DNA of 64,000 nucleotides from Neobacillus niacini NBRC 15566 (GCF_001591505.1 NZ_BCVA01000018.1:1-64000); one strand, 5' to 3'; positions 28,795 through 40,511 are shown, counted from the first letter of the stretch. Translations and numbers: made by a program. Notes: generated by a model not told the origin, from the sequence alone.

Positions 28795-29780
28795 GTATTC
28801 TAGTTTTAGGCGGTGCGGGTTACGTAGGTTCGCATGCAGTTTATCAGTTAATGGATCAAGGGTCACAAGTGGTGGTCATCGATAACTTGCAAACTGGTCA
28901 CCTTGATGCCATACACCCAAAAGCACACTTCTATGAAGGGGATATCCGAAGCCGTGAGTTTATGCGTTCTGTATTTGAAAAAGAAGATATTGAAGCAATC
29001 TTGCATTTTGCCGCTAACTCACTTGTTGGCGAATCCATGACAGAGCCCTTAAAGTACTTTGATAACAATGTATTTGGAACACAAATTGTTCTCGAAATGA
29101 TGAAGGAATTTAATGTGAAGCACATCATCTTTTCGTCGACAGCGGCGGTTTATGGTGAACAGAAGGTTGTGCCGATTACAGAAAACGCGGCAACTACTCC
29201 AACAAACACTTATGGCGAGACGAAACTCACGATGGAAAAATTGATTGCTTGGTGTGAAAAAGCATTCGACCTTAAGTATGTATCACTCCGCTACTTTAAC
29301 GTTGCCTCAGCAAGAAGCGGCGGTGAGATTGGAGAAGACCATAACCCTGAAACACATTTGATTCCCGTTGTCTTAGAGGCGGCTTTAGGAAAGAGACCGG
29401 CTGTCACTGTTTTTGGACAAGATTATGATACAGCAGATGGGACCTGCGTCCGCGACTATATTCATGTTGAGGACTTAATTAATGCTCATTTACTTGCTTT
29501 AAAATATTTACAAAACGGCGGGGAAAGTAATATTTTTAACCTAGGCAGCAGCCAGGGGTTTTCCGTAAAAGAAATTATTGAGACAGCGAAAGAGGTTACG
29601 GGTATTGATATTCCTGTTCAATACGGTGACCGCCGGTCTGGGGATCCAAGTACGTTAATCGCCTCTTCGGAAAAAGCAAGAAGTGTACTAGGATGGAATC
29701 CAACTAGAACATCTATCCACCAAATCATCAGCGACGCATGGAACTGGCATCAGCACCATCCAAATGGATATGAGAGGTGA
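28791..29780 (+). CDS. galE: UDP-glucose 4-epimerase
   Basis: A 329-residue extended SDR enzyme. The NAD-binding GGAGYVGSH is at residues 7-15, the catalytic Ser/Thr lies in the FSSTAAVYG stretch near 115 and the catalytic Tyr141 and Lys145 are in YGETK. It interconverts UDP-galactose and UDP-glucose. The ATG overlaps the galK stop (ATGA) and its own end overlaps the galT region by a few bases, so translation is coupled along galK-galE-galT. Confidence 0.96.
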   Translation: MSILVLGGAGYVGSHAVYQLMDQGSQVVVIDNLQTGHLDAIHPKAHFYEGDIRSREFMRSVFEKEDIEAILHFAANSLVGESMTEPLKYFDNNVFGTQIVLEMMKEFNVKHIIFSSTAAVYGEQKVVPITENAATTPTNTYGETKLTMEKLIAWCEKAFDLKYVSLRYFNVASARSGGEIGEDHNPETHLIPVVLEAALGKRPAVTVFGQDYDTADGTCVRDYIHVEDLINAHLLALKYLQNGGESNIFNLGSSQGFSVKEIIETAKEVTGIDIPVQYGDRRSGDPSTLIASSEKARSVLGWNPTRTSIHQIISDAWNWHQHHPNGYER

Positions 29781-29785
29781 GTGAC

Positions 29786-31267
29786 ATGATCAATCAACGA
29801 ATTCAAGAATTAATCAATCAGGCTATTGCTGTAAAATTAATCTCTCAAGATGATGAAATCTATGTCCGTAATCAAATCCTTTCACTCTTGAAATTAGTTG
29901 AGTTTACTGAATGCGATGGTGAGTCTAATCTGGAAATTCCAGATTTACTAGAACAAATTGTAGACTATGCCTGTGAACAAGGTATTATTGAAGATATTTT
30001 TGATGAAAAAGAGATTTTTTCTAGTAAAATCATGAACTGTTTTATGGCACGGCCATCAACGATTAATCAAATGTTCTACGAGAAATACAAACAAAGCCCA
30101 AAAGCAGCAACAGAGTTTTTCTATGAGTTAAGTAAAAATAGTAATTATATACAGATGAAGCGGATCCGTAATAATATGGAGTATAAGGTTAACACGGATT
30201 ATGGTGAGCTGGATATTACAATCAATTTATCAAAACCTGAAAAAGACCCTAGAAGTATAGAGCTTGAACGCGCAATGGTAAAGACAAATTATCCTAAATG
30301 TTTACTTTGTGTTGAAAATGAAGGATATGCGGGGCGAGTCGGACACCCGGCACGCTCGAATCACCGGATGATTCGGTTAAATTTGGTAGAAGAGAATTGG
30401 CTTTTACAATATTCTCCCTATGTCTACTATAATGAGCATTGTATTGTGCTGTCAGAAGAACATAGGGATATGAAAATTACTTCAGCAGCCTTCAGACGGT
30501 TATTAACCTTTGTCCAGCAGTTTCCTCATTATTTTGTTGGATCCAATGCTGACTTACCGATTGTTGGCGGTTCAATACTTTCACATGATCATTATCAAGG
30601 CGGACATTATGACTTTGCGATGGCGAAGGCAGAGGATGATTGGACATTCGAATTAGATAGATTCCCAAATGTACAAGGTTCCGTTGTTAAATGGCCAATG
30701 TCTGTTATTCGATTGCGGTCTGCTGAAATTGAATCACTAGTGGAAGCAGGAGACCATATTCTTTCTGCATGGAGACATTACAGTGACGAATCAGTTGGGA
30801 TCCATGCAAAAACTGGTGAAACACCGCATAATACGATCACACCTATTGCACGTAAAAACCAAGGTCTTTATGAACTAGACTTAGTTCTTAGAAATAACCG
30901 GACAAGTGAGGAACATCCACTTGGAATTTTTCATCCTCATCAAGACGTTCATCATATTAAGAAGGAAAACATCGGGCTCATTGAAGTAATGGGACTGGCT
31001 GTTTTACCTGCACGCTTAAAGGCTGAACTTGCGGAAGTTGAAAAATTCATTCTTGGAAAAACGGAATCCGTTGCTGATTATCATCTAGAGTGGGCAAAAG
31101 GCTTAAAAGAGAGGTATCAATCTGTTGTAACATCGTCAAATGTAGAAGCACTCGTGAGTGAAGAGACAGGGAAAAAGTTTTTAAAGGTATTAGAAGATGC
31201 TGGTGTGTTTAAAAGAAATGAAGAAGGAAAAGCCGGGTTCAACCGCTTTGTCTTGGCACTATCATAA
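29786..31267 (+). CDS. galT: Galactose-1-phosphate uridylyltransferase, class II
   Basis: About 493 residues, the long class II GalT found in Firmicutes rather than the 350-residue E. coli type. The catalytic His-x-His is in SHDHYQGGHY, near residue 270. It transfers UMP from UDP-glucose to galactose-1-phosphate. ATG 29786 follows AGAGGTGAG; a GTG at 29777 gives an overlapping 496-residue alternative but sits within that site. Third gene of the gal operon. Confidence 0.95.
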   Translation: MINQRIQELINQAIAVKLISQDDEIYVRNQILSLLKLVEFTECDGESNLEIPDLLEQIVDYACEQGIIEDIFDEKEIFSSKIMNCFMARPSTINQMFYEKYKQSPKAATEFFYELSKNSNYIQMKRIRNNMEYKVNTDYGELDITINLSKPEKDPRSIELERAMVKTNYPKCLLCVENEGYAGRVGHPARSNHRMIRLNLVEENWLLQYSPYVYYNEHCIVLSEEHRDMKITSAAFRRLLTFVQQFPHYFVGSNADLPIVGGSILSHDHYQGGHYDFAMAKAEDDWTFELDRFPNVQGSVVKWPMSVIRLRSAEIESLVEAGDHILSAWRHYSDESVGIHAKTGETPHNTITPIARKNQGLYELDLVLRNNRTSEEHPLGIFHPHQDVHHIKKENIGLIEVMGLAVLPARLKAELAEVEKFILGKTESVADYHLEWAKGLKERYQSVVTSSNVEALVSEETGKKFLKVLEDAGVFKRNEEGKAGFNRFVLALS

Positions 31268-31335
31268 AAAGCGTACAGCATGAAAAAAAGCGGAAGTACT
31301 CATATTTTTTGATATGAAGTAATGGAGTGGTAAAA

Positions 31336-32394
31336 ATGAAAGTTATAGAAAGTCTATTCGGTCATTATAATGATGAGTCCGTGATGGAGTATACCCTGAT
31401 TAATGATGCAGGAATGTCCGTTTCATGCTTGAATTATGGTTGTATCATAACGAAAATAATGGTTCCAGATCGCCATGGAAAGATTGAAAACGTAGTGCTT
31501 GGGTTCGAGCAATTTGAAGATTATGTGGATTTATCTCCATATTTTGGATCTATTGTTGGTCGAGTTGCTGGGAGAATTAATCATGCAGAGTTTGAGTTGG
31601 ATGGAAATGTATACAAGTTGACACCTAATGAGGAACCTAACCACCTGCATGGCGGTAAAAAGGGCTTTAATTCAGTTATTTGGAAAACAGAACCGTTTGA
31701 AACTGATCATGCAGTCGGTTTGAAATTTTCTTATCGTAGTGTACATGGTGAAGAAGGGTATCCAGGTACTTTGGATACGACTGCTACCTATCTTTTAAAT
31801 AACCAAAATGAGTTGAGTATCAGCTATGAGGCTCGCACCGATCAAAAAACAATTGTTAACTTAACTAACCATTCGTATTTCAATTTAAGCGGTAATCTAA
31901 AAAGAGATGTTTCGGAGCATATTCTTCAATTGGAAAGTGAGCACTTCTTAGAGCTAGGTTCAGATTTAATCCCTACCGGAAAAATGATTCATTCTGCGAA
32001 TACGCCTTTTGATTTTAAGCATGGCCGTTTGCTGCAGTCAGGAATGAAATCTTCCCACCCGCAAAATGTGCTTGCTGGCAATGGTTACGACCATCCGCTT
32101 GTTTTTTCCAAAAAGGGAGAAAATACAGTGGTGTTAAGTGAAAAAGAAAGTGGAAGAACCTTGTTCGTTACGACCGATCAACCATGTGTTGTTCTTTATA
32201 CGGGGAATCATTTAGAAGGTCCTTACTCTATATCTGGTGTTCGAGCGAGGAACCACTTGGGTGTATGCCTTGAAACGCAAGGGCTTCCTGACGCCATAAA
32301 TAAGCCTGATTTTCCATCCATCGTTTTACACCCAGAGGAAGTATACCAGGCTGTAACGAAATATCGTTTTTTTTCTAATACAATAGGAGTTTGA
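31336..32394 (+). CDS. galM: Aldose 1-epimerase (galactose mutarotase)
   Basis: About 352 residues of the GalM family, with the conserved LTPNEEPNHLHGG (first catalytic His) near residue 95, LTNHSYFNL (second His) near 180 and the Glu-containing CLETQGLPDA near 315. It equilibrates beta- and alpha-galactose, needed because LacZ releases the beta form and GalK uses alpha. ATG 31336 follows GGAG by 8 bases; GTG 31327 is an alternative. Fourth gene of the operon, 3 bp before the regulator gene. Confidence 0.94.
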   Translation: MKVIESLFGHYNDESVMEYTLINDAGMSVSCLNYGCIITKIMVPDRHGKIENVVLGFEQFEDYVDLSPYFGSIVGRVAGRINHAEFELDGNVYKLTPNEEPNHLHGGKKGFNSVIWKTEPFETDHAVGLKFSYRSVHGEEGYPGTLDTTATYLLNNQNELSISYEARTDQKTIVNLTNHSYFNLSGNLKRDVSEHILQLESEHFLELGSDLIPTGKMIHSANTPFDFKHGRLLQSGMKSSHPQNVLAGNGYDHPLVFSKKGENTVVLSEKESGRTLFVTTDQPCVVLYTGNHLEGPYSISGVRARNHLGVCLETQGLPDAINKPDFPSIVLHPEEVYQAVTKYRFFSNTIGV

Positions 32395-33387
<993 letters not shown>

Positions 33388-33407
33388 AACAGTATAATAA
33401 ACAGCTA

Positions 33408-33451
33408 AAAAAGCAGTGAATTTCTCGCCCGAAATTACACTGCCTTTTTTA
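33408..33451. terminator. Bidirectional terminator, gal operon and peptidase
   Basis: GCAGTG(A)ATTTC pairs with GAAAT(TA)CACTGC. It is flanked by AAAAAA on the left and TTTTTT on the right, so it can stop both the gal operon and the convergent peptidase gene. Confidence 0.85.
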
Positions 33452-33522
33452 GCATTTTTACGTGGAAAGGTTATTCCGTGAACAGAGCAGGTTAGCTGTC
33501 ACCGGCTTTTCTAATGTTCCTG

Positions 33523-34590
33523 TTAGGTTAAGCTAATGTTAAACTCTTCTATTAAATCCTTAAAAGCGGGTCGTTCATTTCCATCTCTTCCAACTACATG
33601 TGTTGCTGTAACCAAGGAATTTAAAACTGCCTCCTCCGTTGCTTCTCCGATAGCTCTAAAAGCTAAGTCCATATCTTCTTCATGAATCATAGAGAATGAA
33701 AGGCAATGTGAAGTTTTTTCATGAGGTATTTTCGTTGCTGTTGAAAACCCAATTACGACCTCGCCACTTCCTGTTGTTATGATGGACCCAGTTCGTGATA
33801 AACCTGTTACAGACCGTTTAATAATACGATTTAGCTGCCTTTCAGAAACAGGGAGATCTGTTGCCGCAATAATAATAATCGAACCCTTATCTTTCTCTTC
33901 TTGACGAGACGTCAGGATAGCATCTCTTAATTCTTTTCCAATGGGTTTACCATTTATCATTAAATCACTTAGGATTCCAAAGTTGGATAGGACTAGAACT
34001 CCCATTGTGTAAGTACCATGTTCCATTTGCATCATACGTGAGGAAGTTCCAATGCCGCCCTTTAATGAATAGCACAGCATTCCTGTACCTGCTCCCACAG
34101 TTCCTTCTTTAAAAACGGGTGAAGCATTTGAGATTGCTTGAAAAATATGTTCCTTTTTTACAAACCTAGCCCTAACATCATTTAAGAGCATATCATTGCA
34201 CTCACATATGATTGGATTTACCGTACCTGTTGTGAGTCCAATCTCAGGATTCAGCTCTAACATATATTCAATCAATGCATCTGCAGCTGTTCCAATGCTT
34301 AAGGTATTTGTTAAAATGATTGGAGTTTCCAGCGTTCCTAACTCATTTATTTGTATCGTTCCCATGGTTTTTCCAAAACCGTTTATTACATGGCTTGAAG
34401 CAATAAGTTTTTCTTTAAAGAGATTTCCTTGGTGTGGTAATATGGCCGTTACGCCCGTCTGCATTTCTTTATTACTCAGAGTTACATGTCCGACAGTAAC
34501 ACCTTCAACATCCGTAATGGAATTATATTTTCCAGTTTCTAATCGACCTATGTTAACAAAGTAATCTCTTAATCTCTTTTGACCATTCAT
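33523..34590 (-). CDS. P1 family (DmpA-like) aminopeptidase
   Basis: About 355 residues of the P1/DmpA family of N-terminal nucleophile, self-cleaving aminopeptidases. The opening SITDVEGVTVGHVTL (near residue 22), the Gly/Ser-rich GGIGTSSRMM, near residue 180, which should hold the serine nucleophile and autocleavage site, and the ITTGSGEVVIGF block near 270 are family hallmarks. ATG 34590 follows AAGGGTGG; an in-frame TTG at 34596 overlaps it. The family cleaves D-amino acid or beta-amino acid peptides; the substrate here is unknown. It stands alone between the gal and mgl systems. Confidence 0.85.
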   Translation of the reverse strand: MNGQKRLRDYFVNIGRLETGKYNSITDVEGVTVGHVTLSNKEMQTGVTAILPHQGNLFKEKLIASSHVINGFGKTMGTIQINELGTLETPIILTNTLSIGTAADALIEYMLELNPEIGLTTGTVNPIICECNDMLLNDVRARFVKKEHIFQAISNASPVFKEGTVGAGTGMLCYSLKGGIGTSSRMMQMEHGTYTMGVLVLSNFGILSDLMINGKPIGKELRDAILTSRQEEKDKGSIIIIAATDLPVSERQLNRIIKRSVTGLSRTGSIITTGSGEVVIGFSTATKIPHEKTSHCLSFSMIHEEDMDLAFRAIGEATEEAVLNSLVTATHVVGRDGNERPAFKDLIEEFNISLT

Positions 34591-34801
34591 ACACAACCAC
34601 CCTTATGCAATATAAAACCATTTTTCCAAAAGGCAAAGCGTTAATCAAGTTATTTTACTGTTAAAATTGAATACTATCATAAATTCCTATTTTTTAGAAA
34701 GGTATATCCGAATTCTCCAAGAGTTGATGATTTCCTGCTTGTGGACCATTAGAGAATAGAAGATTTGCAGACTATATTTTTTGGGACAAATTAACAAAGG
34801 A

Positions 34802-34872
34802 TCTATGAAAACGTTTCGGATCAAGGGGATTTTTAGCTTTATTCCTTTCATAGAATACTAAAAAATGGTAAA
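34802..34872 (+). repeat. Structured 70-nt repeat, copy A
   Basis: About 83 percent identical to 43173-43244. The ends CTATGAAA and TTTCATAG pair; inside is a small hairpin GAAA-ACG-TTTC, then the conserved TCAAGGGG and TTTTTAGCTTTATTCC. In copy B the outer stem is kept by three G-U wobble changes. It precedes the promoter of the mgl sensor operon. No coding capacity. Confidence 0.7.
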
Positions 34873-34908
34873 AATATGCTTTTTATGGTGACAGGCACCA
34901 TTTGGCAT

Positions 34909-34936
34909 TGTCGAATAATGGTATGTTTCGTATAAT
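34909..34936 (+). promoter_or_regulatory. Sigma-A promoter of the sensor operon
   Basis: TTGTCG (34909-34914), a 16-bp spacer and TATAAT (34931-34936). Just upstream, GGTGACAGGCACC (34888-34900) is a small palindrome of the kind seen in Bacillaceae REP-like sequences. Confidence 0.6.
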
Positions 34937-34974
34937 TTTAGTTATCTAGACTGGTGAAGATAATGGGGTTGTCT

Positions 34975-35973
34975 ATGAGCAGGTTAACGGTTGTGGCGTA
35001 TACGTTTGGGGTTTTGTTTTTTCTTGTGGGCTGCGCATTTTCTGTGTTTTATGGTTTTAAGGTTATGTCTCATGATTTGCCTGAAGAAGATAGGAACATT
35101 GAGGATTATAAGTATCATTTTGTGTTGGTGCCTGAGGAGCTGGACAATGATTATTGGCGGCTGGTTGAAAAAGGGGCTCAGGAGGCTGCAAAGGATTATG
35201 GTGTTTTATTGGAGTATGCCGGTCCGAAGCAAGCTAATATCGACGAACATTTAAAAACGATTGAAATGTCAATGGCCGCTAAGGTAGATGGAATTATGAC
35301 TCAAGGTCTAAGTGACGAGCAATTTACCCCGCTCATCAATAAGGTTGTAGAGAGAGTTCCTGTGATAACTATCGATACGGACGCTGCCAATAGCAACCGA
35401 ATTGCGTATATTGGAACAGATAATTACTATTCTGGGTATCTAGCGGGTAAAGCATTGATTGAAGATACAAAGGGGCAAGCGAACGTTGCCATCATTACAG
35501 GAAGTTTTTATGCGAATCACCAGCAGCTGCGCGTACAGGGTTTTCAGGACGCAGTGAAGTCCGAACAGGGAATAAAGATTATTACAGTTGAAGAATCAGA
35601 AATTAGTAGAGTTCGTGCTGCTGAAAAGGCCTACCAAATCTTGAAGGATTATCCCGAGGTCAATGCTTTCTATGGGACAAGTGCTCTAGATGGGATCGGA
35701 ATAGCCCAAGTAGTTGATAAGTATAAAAAAAACGATACCATTTATATCATTGGATTTGATACTCTGCCTGAAACACTTGATTACATATCGAAGGGCATTA
35801 TTGAAGCAACAGTTGCTCAGGAACCATATGAAATGGGATATCGAGGTATACAGATGATGATTAATCTCATTGAAGGTAAGAGTGTTCCTCCAGTCGTCCA
35901 TACGAATACTCGTATTTTAAGAGCAGCGGATATGCCTGTAAGTCATCCAGGCGGGCAGGAGGCTGGATACTAA
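34975..35973 (+). CDS. Membrane-anchored sugar-binding sensor protein
   Basis: About 332 residues. An N-terminal hydrophobic helix (about 5-28) is followed by a periplasmic-binding domain of the RbsB/XylF type 1 fold ([13 protein letters not shown] at the start, [18 protein letters not shown] near 140, [14 protein letters not shown] near 265). The helix contains a Cys but keeps a long hydrophobic stretch beyond it, so an uncleaved anchor is as likely as a lipoprotein. It is fused by a one-base overlap (TAATG) to a histidine kinase gene. By analogy with XylFII-LytS systems it should present bound sugar to the kinase rather than feed a transporter. GTG 34954 and ATG 34963 are alternative starts. 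Confidence 0.85.
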   Translation: MSRLTVVAYTFGVLFFLVGCAFSVFYGFKVMSHDLPEEDRNIEDYKYHFVLVPEELDNDYWRLVEKGAQEAAKDYGVLLEYAGPKQANIDEHLKTIEMSMAAKVDGIMTQGLSDEQFTPLINKVVERVPVITIDTDAANSNRIAYIGTDNYYSGYLAGKALIEDTKGQANVAIITGSFYANHQQLRVQGFQDAVKSEQGIKIITVEESEISRVRAAEKAYQILKDYPEVNAFYGTSALDGIGIAQVVDKYKKNDTIYIIGFDTLPETLDYISKGIIEATVAQEPYEMGYRGIQMMINLIEGKSVPPVVHTNTRILRAADMPVSHPGGQEAGY

Positions 35974-37457
35974 TGTTGTTTCGAATTCGATCAAAACTGC
36001 TCCTTTATTTTATTGTACTGGTTGTTTTGTTAACTTCAGTGGGGTTCTTTTTTTATAAAAGTAGTGAAAACCTTGTCAATGAATATGATGATAGTTTTGA
36101 ACGGTTTCTTTTGTTAAATGAAATCTCTCAAAGAACTAATTTAATTACAGAAAACCTACAGGGTTATCTTCTAGATAAGGAAAATTCCTATTTAAAAGCC
36201 TATAACAAAGAAAGGTCTAGTTTACTTAGAGACCAGAAACTCTTTAAAAAAGAGATGAATTCTAATGATGTAACGGTTATTAATTATCATCATATGATTG
36301 AGAGTTTTCTTGAAGAATGTGATGCCACAGTGGCAGCCTTCCATAAGGATGATATTAATGAATATTCAAACCATCTTAATGAAGTATTAAAAATAGCAGG
36401 TTTCCTTCAGGAAAGTACACTGGCTCTCTTAAATAATAAACTTACCGACTATCAAAATTTTTATGATCAGATGGAAAGACAAAATCATTATTATAAACTA
36501 TTATCCTTTTCCCTTTTTGCTGCCGCCTTTTTTCTCAGTACCTTAATTGCACTTTGGATATCTGGCGGGATTACAAAACCAATTACACTTTTATCTCAAG
36601 CAGCCAAGCAAATTTCAAAGGGTAATTTATCTGGTCAGGATATTAAAATTTCCACCAAGGATGAATTAAAGTTATTAACTGAGACGTTTAATCAAATGCG
36701 TTCAAACCTAAGGCAGTATGTAAAAGAAATTAAGCAGAAATCGGAACTGGATAAACTATTAAAAGAATTAGAGTTAAGAAGTCTTCAAAATCAGATTAAT
36801 CCACATTTTCTATTCAATACTTTGAATACGATTTCAAAGATGGCTTACCTCGAGGAAGCGGAGCATACCTCAAGATTGATTGAATCTGTGGCTGCCTTAC
36901 TGCGATACAACTTAGGCGGTGATTTAAATAAAGCTGCCACCCTTCGAGATGAAGTAGCCATTGTTAAAGAATACTTTTTTATACAGCAAACAAGGTTTGG
37001 GGACCGCATTCAATTCATCACAGATATTGAAGAGGATTGTTTAGACCGGGAAATTCCAAGTTTAACACTGCAGCCAATAATTGAAAACGCTTTTATACAT
37101 GGTGTTGAATCGTATGAGGAAAATGGAGAAATCCGTCTTCATATCTACAAAAGTAATCACAGAATTCATGTGGAAATTGTAGATAACGGAGACGGTATGG
37201 ATGAAAACACTCAAAATAAATTGCTAAATTATGTGAGTGGAAATGAAATAGAAGAGGAGTACGACTCGGATAAAAAACAAGGTCATTCAACTGGTATAGG
37301 GGTAAAGAATGTGATTCGAAGGCTCCAGCTTTTTTACGGTCAGAAAGACATTATTGAAATACAATCAGAGTTGAAAAAAGGCACAACGTTTAGACTGACT
37401 ATTCCAGACACGGTAATAGGGGGAAAAGAGCTTGTTGAAAATTCTAATTGTGGATGA
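35973..37457 (+). CDS. LytS/YesM-class histidine kinase of mgl system
   Basis: A 494-residue kinase: membrane segment 8-28, a short all-helical extracellular region (about 30-172), second segment 176-197, HAMP linker, His_kinase domain with [12 protein letters not shown] (His278) and HATPase with NGDGMD and [11 protein letters not shown]. The extracellular part is small and helical, unlike a Cache domain, which fits signal reception through the anchored binding protein encoded just upstream. ATG 35973 shares one base with that gene; AGGAGG precedes it. It overlaps the regulator gene by 26 bp. Confidence 0.9.
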   Translation: MLFRIRSKLLLYFIVLVVLLTSVGFFFYKSSENLVNEYDDSFERFLLLNEISQRTNLITENLQGYLLDKENSYLKAYNKERSSLLRDQKLFKKEMNSNDVTVINYHHMIESFLEECDATVAAFHKDDINEYSNHLNEVLKIAGFLQESTLALLNNKLTDYQNFYDQMERQNHYYKLLSFSLFAAAFFLSTLIALWISGGITKPITLLSQAAKQISKGNLSGQDIKISTKDELKLLTETFNQMRSNLRQYVKEIKQKSELDKLLKELELRSLQNQINPHFLFNTLNTISKMAYLEEAEHTSRLIESVAALLRYNLGGDLNKAATLRDEVAIVKEYFFIQQTRFGDRIQFITDIEEDCLDREIPSLTLQPIIENAFIHGVESYEENGEIRLHIYKSNHRIHVEIVDNGDGMDENTQNKLLNYVSGNEIEEEYDSDKKQGHSTGIGVKNVIRRLQLFYGQKDIIEIQSELKKGTTFRLTIPDTVIGGKELVENSNCG

Positions 37458-39021
37458 TGAGATACTAGAGCGGAGGGCATTGACGAAAATAATAAACAAC
37501 TCTTCTGAGAACGTAACGGTGATCGGCGAAGCCCCTAACGGGAGAAAAGCAATTGAAATGGCTGGAGAACATAAACCTGATATTATCTTTATGGATATTA
37601 AAATGCCAGGAATTGACGGGGTGCAAGCTGTCAAGGAAATTAAACGTACCGAGCAAAACATCCGATTTATCATGGTTTCCGCCTTTAATACGTTTGAATA
37701 TGCAAAGGAAGTTATGCAGCAGGGTGTGAAAGAATATATCCTGAAACCTAGCAGGAAACAAGACATTCTTGAAAGCTTACAGCGGGTTTCTTCTGAAATC
37801 ATTGGGGAACGGAAGCAGTTGGAAGAACAGCAGTACCTTAAGCAAAACCTCGAACGTGCGGTGTCCATCGCCCAAAAAGAATGGGTATCATCACTCATTT
37901 TGAATCCCGTTCATGATATTACGTTTGATGAATGGAGTCAGCTGTTAGGAGTAGAGATCACCTCAGGATATATTATGCTGCTTTCCCTGTTGCCGCCGTC
38001 GGAAAAGGGAGAACTCCTGCCGCTAGAAAAGCAAAACTGGTATCTATGGCTTAAGGATGTTTTAAAATCATATCATAAAAATCAAGAAGTATTATTGGGA
38101 CCTATGACGGAAAGCCAAGTACCGGTATTGTTTTTATGCAAACAAACAACAGAAAAAACACATTTTAAAATAAATGCCCAAGCAGTGACTGACCATTTAC
38201 TCGCCCAATTCCAAAAGAGTCACTTTCTTGCAGAGTTAAGAATAGGAATCGGTCTGCCATACAGCAATGTTCATGAACTGAATAAATCCTACCATGAAGC
38301 AGCAGCTGCATTAAATCAGCTTTTAAAAACCCCAAATCGAAAATATTTATTTGGAGGTAAACAAGGGGACATTGGGTTACCCACAACTTCGGAACTTCTC
38401 GAAGTTGAGAAAAAACTCCTCGATGCCCTCCGCCAGGGAGATTTAAATAAAGCCATGTTTATTTTTGACTCGTTTGCAGCAAACCTTATGAATCATGAAG
38501 GAATAAAGGCTCCTGTAGTAAAAAAGTCATTTAATGAATTGTTTATTCTTATTTCGAGGATGCTTCATGATTTAGGGATAAGGTATGAAGGATCTTTAGA
38601 AATCCAAGAATCAAAGGTAATTAAAGAGATGTTTGATAAAGGCAAATCTTATTTATTGTCTATCGTACAACATATTCAAGTATGGAGAACCAATCATGCC
38701 AAGGGAATGCTCCATAAGGCAAAGGAATATATTGAAAATCATTATGCGAATTCCATTACGCTGGAACAGGTTGCAGACTATGTGGACCTAAGTCCCTATT
38801 ATTTAAGCAAATTATTTAAAGACCGATTTGGGATGACTTTTATTGATTACCTAACCGAAATAAGGATTAAGCAGGCAAAAATAGAAATGGTTGACGCTTC
38901 AAAAAGTTTAAAGGAAATTTGCTATTCAGTCGGCTACAAAGATCCGAATTATTTCAGCCGCGTATTCAAAAAACATACAGGGTTATCCCCAACTGAATTT
39001 CGAAGGGAAACAGTAAGTTAA
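37432..39021 (+). CDS. AraC-type response regulator of mgl system
   Basis: A 529-residue YesN-type regulator with receiver (acidic VDDE, phosphorylation site Asp55 in FMDIKMPG, conserved Lys in ILKPSRK), a middle region without clear motifs, and an AraC double HTH at about 430-525 ([35 protein letters not shown]). The start is a TTG at 37432, 8 bases after GGGGG; a second TTG follows at 37435. It is the output of the sensor/kinase pair and probably activates mglBAC immediately downstream. Confidence 0.92.
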   Translation: MLKILIVDDEILERRALTKIINNSSENVTVIGEAPNGRKAIEMAGEHKPDIIFMDIKMPGIDGVQAVKEIKRTEQNIRFIMVSAFNTFEYAKEVMQQGVKEYILKPSRKQDILESLQRVSSEIIGERKQLEEQQYLKQNLERAVSIAQKEWVSSLILNPVHDITFDEWSQLLGVEITSGYIMLLSLLPPSEKGELLPLEKQNWYLWLKDVLKSYHKNQEVLLGPMTESQVPVLFLCKQTTEKTHFKINAQAVTDHLLAQFQKSHFLAELRIGIGLPYSNVHELNKSYHEAAAALNQLLKTPNRKYLFGGKQGDIGLPTTSELLEVEKKLLDALRQGDLNKAMFIFDSFAANLMNHEGIKAPVVKKSFNELFILISRMLHDLGIRYEGSLEIQESKVIKEMFDKGKSYLLSIVQHIQVWRTNHAKGMLHKAKEYIENHYANSITLEQVADYVDLSPYYLSKLFKDRFGMTFIDYLTEIRIKQAKIEMVDASKSLKEICYSVGYKDPNYFSRVFKKHTGLSPTEFRRETVS

Positions 39022-39036
39022 TAGTTTTATCGTTTG

Positions 39037-39068
39037 AAGGACCGGCTCGTACTGAATCGGTCTTTTTT
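39037..39068 (+). terminator. Terminator after response regulator gene
   Basis: AGGACCG-type stem: GACCG (39040-39044) and CGGTC (39058-39062) followed by TTTTTT. mglBAC therefore needs its own promoter. Confidence 0.7.
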
Positions 39069-39152
39069 ACTTGCAACAAAATAGTCTAGATATTCACAAA
39101 TTAGTGCTATAGGTTACAGCTATTGAACAAAAACTCCAGGTGCTAACATATA

Positions 39153-39166
39153 TGTAAGGGCTTTCA
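39153..39166. promoter_or_regulatory. cre-like box upstream of mglB
   Basis: TGTAAGGGCTTTCA matches a cre except that the central CG reads GG. It differs by one base from the box at 12323-12336. It could be a weak CcpA site or a site for the AraC-type regulators. Confidence 0.45.
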
Positions 39167-39230
39167 AGAAGGTAAAGGTAAACGAAGTTTACCAGAGTCT
39201 TTACAAAAAAAGCAAAAGGAGAAGGATGAC

Positions 39231-40295
39231 ATGTTTAATAAGAAAAAAGGGTTAATTCTATCATTAACAGTTGCGTCTAGCATTCTATTAGCAACTGGCT
39301 GCGGCGGTACAGAAAAAAGTTCAACAGATTCTGGAAAAGGCAAGGATGGCGACCTTCCAGCAGTAGGTGCAACGATTTATAAATTCGATGACAACTTCAT
39401 GTCCTATGTTCGTCGTGCAATGGAGACGGCAGCAGATGGAAAAGTAAATTTAATGCTGAATGACTCTCAAAATGATCAAGCGAAGCAGGTTGAACAAGTA
39501 GATACGCTTATTGCCAAAGGAGCAAAATCTCTGGCAATTAACCTTGTGGATCCTAAGGCAGCACAAACCATCATTGATAAAGCAAAAGTGAAGGATATTC
39601 CAGTTATCTTCTTTAACAAAGAGCCGGATGCAAGTGTATTAGCGGGCTATGAAAAAGCTTATTATGTCGGAACTACTTCATCTGAATCAGGTGTAATTCA
39701 AGGTGAGTTAATCGCTAAGGCATGGGAAGCAAATAAAGATAAATGGGATAAAAATGGTGATGGCAAGCTTCAATATGTTCTCCTAAAAGGCGAGCCAGGA
39801 CACCCTGACGCAGAAGCTCGTACAAAGTTTGTTATTGATACGGTTAAGGAAAAAGGAATTGAAGTAGATGAATTAGCTTTAGATACAGGTATGTGGGATG
39901 CAATGAAAGCAACTGAAAAAATGGATGCTTGGATTGCAAAATACAACGAAGATATTGAATTTGTTATTGCTAATAACGACGGAATGGCGTTAGGTGCCAT
40001 CGCTTCTCTTGAAAAAGCAGGTTACTTCTCAGGAGATAAGTTTATGCCAGTTGTAGGTGTAGATGCAATCCCAGAAGCACTTGAAATGATTGAAAAAGGG
40101 AAAATGGTTGGAACAGTCCTAAACGATGCGAAAAATCAGGGTGCAGCAACCGTTCAACTTGCAGCTAATGCAGCCAATGGTAAGGATGTATTAGAAGGAA
40201 CAGAGTGGAAGTTAGACGATAAAAAAGCAGTTCGTGTTCCTTATGTAGAAATCACAAAGAACAATATCCAAGTAGGAAAAGACGCTTATAAATAG
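39231..40295 (+). CDS. mglB: Galactose/methyl-galactoside-binding lipoprotein
   Basis: A 354-residue type 1 binding protein. The signal peptide ends at the lipobox LATGC (Cys24). The EF-hand-like calcium loop DKNGDGKLQ and the following LLKGEPGHPDAEAR, near residue 180, are specific to galactose/glucose-binding MglB rather than RbsB or XylF. It delivers galactose to MglA/MglC. ATG 39231 follows AAAGGAGAAGGATGAC. It has a long untranslated leader with a cre-like box and is followed by strong hairpins before mglA. Confidence 0.93.
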   Translation: MFNKKKGLILSLTVASSILLATGCGGTEKSSTDSGKGKDGDLPAVGATIYKFDDNFMSYVRRAMETAADGKVNLMLNDSQNDQAKQVEQVDTLIAKGAKSLAINLVDPKAAQTIIDKAKVKDIPVIFFNKEPDASVLAGYEKAYYVGTTSSESGVIQGELIAKAWEANKDKWDKNGDGKLQYVLLKGEPGHPDAEARTKFVIDTVKEKGIEVDELALDTGMWDAMKATEKMDAWIAKYNEDIEFVIANNDGMALGAIASLEKAGYFSGDKFMPVVGVDAIPEALEMIEKGKMVGTVLNDAKNQGAATVQLAANAANGKDVLEGTEWKLDDKKAVRVPYVEITKNNIQVGKDAYK

Positions 40296-40310
40296 GCATA
40301 AGAGGGGGAA

Positions 40311-40413
40311 GCGCCAAGTCCAGGGGAAAATGCAGTTCAATTTTTCCTAGGGGATAGATTCTATGGCGCTCCTCGAACGAAGGAAAAGGATCCATTTTCT
40401 TTTCCTTCGTTCG
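40311..40413 (+). promoter_or_regulatory. Double hairpin between mglB and mglA
   Basis: A first imperfect stem closed by GCGCCA (40311-40316) and TGGCGC (40364-40369) is followed by a perfect 15-bp stem CGAACGAAGGAAAAG (40374-40388) with its complement at 40399-40413 and a 10-base loop. No T run follows, so this looks like an RNA stabiliser that gives excess binding protein over transporter, not a terminator. Confidence 0.75.
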
Positions 40414-40511
40414 GGGCAATGTTTCTAAGCACTCAAATGAAGCAGGACGGAATGAAAACTATAATCATTATATAAAACCGCATGTTAAATGGTTAGGCAA
40501 GGAGGTAAAGT

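Noticed and set aside
34888..34900. REP element with its own transposase
   Set aside because: GGTGACAGGCACC is a short palindrome of REP type, but only one copy was noticed and no Y1 transposase gene is in the window.
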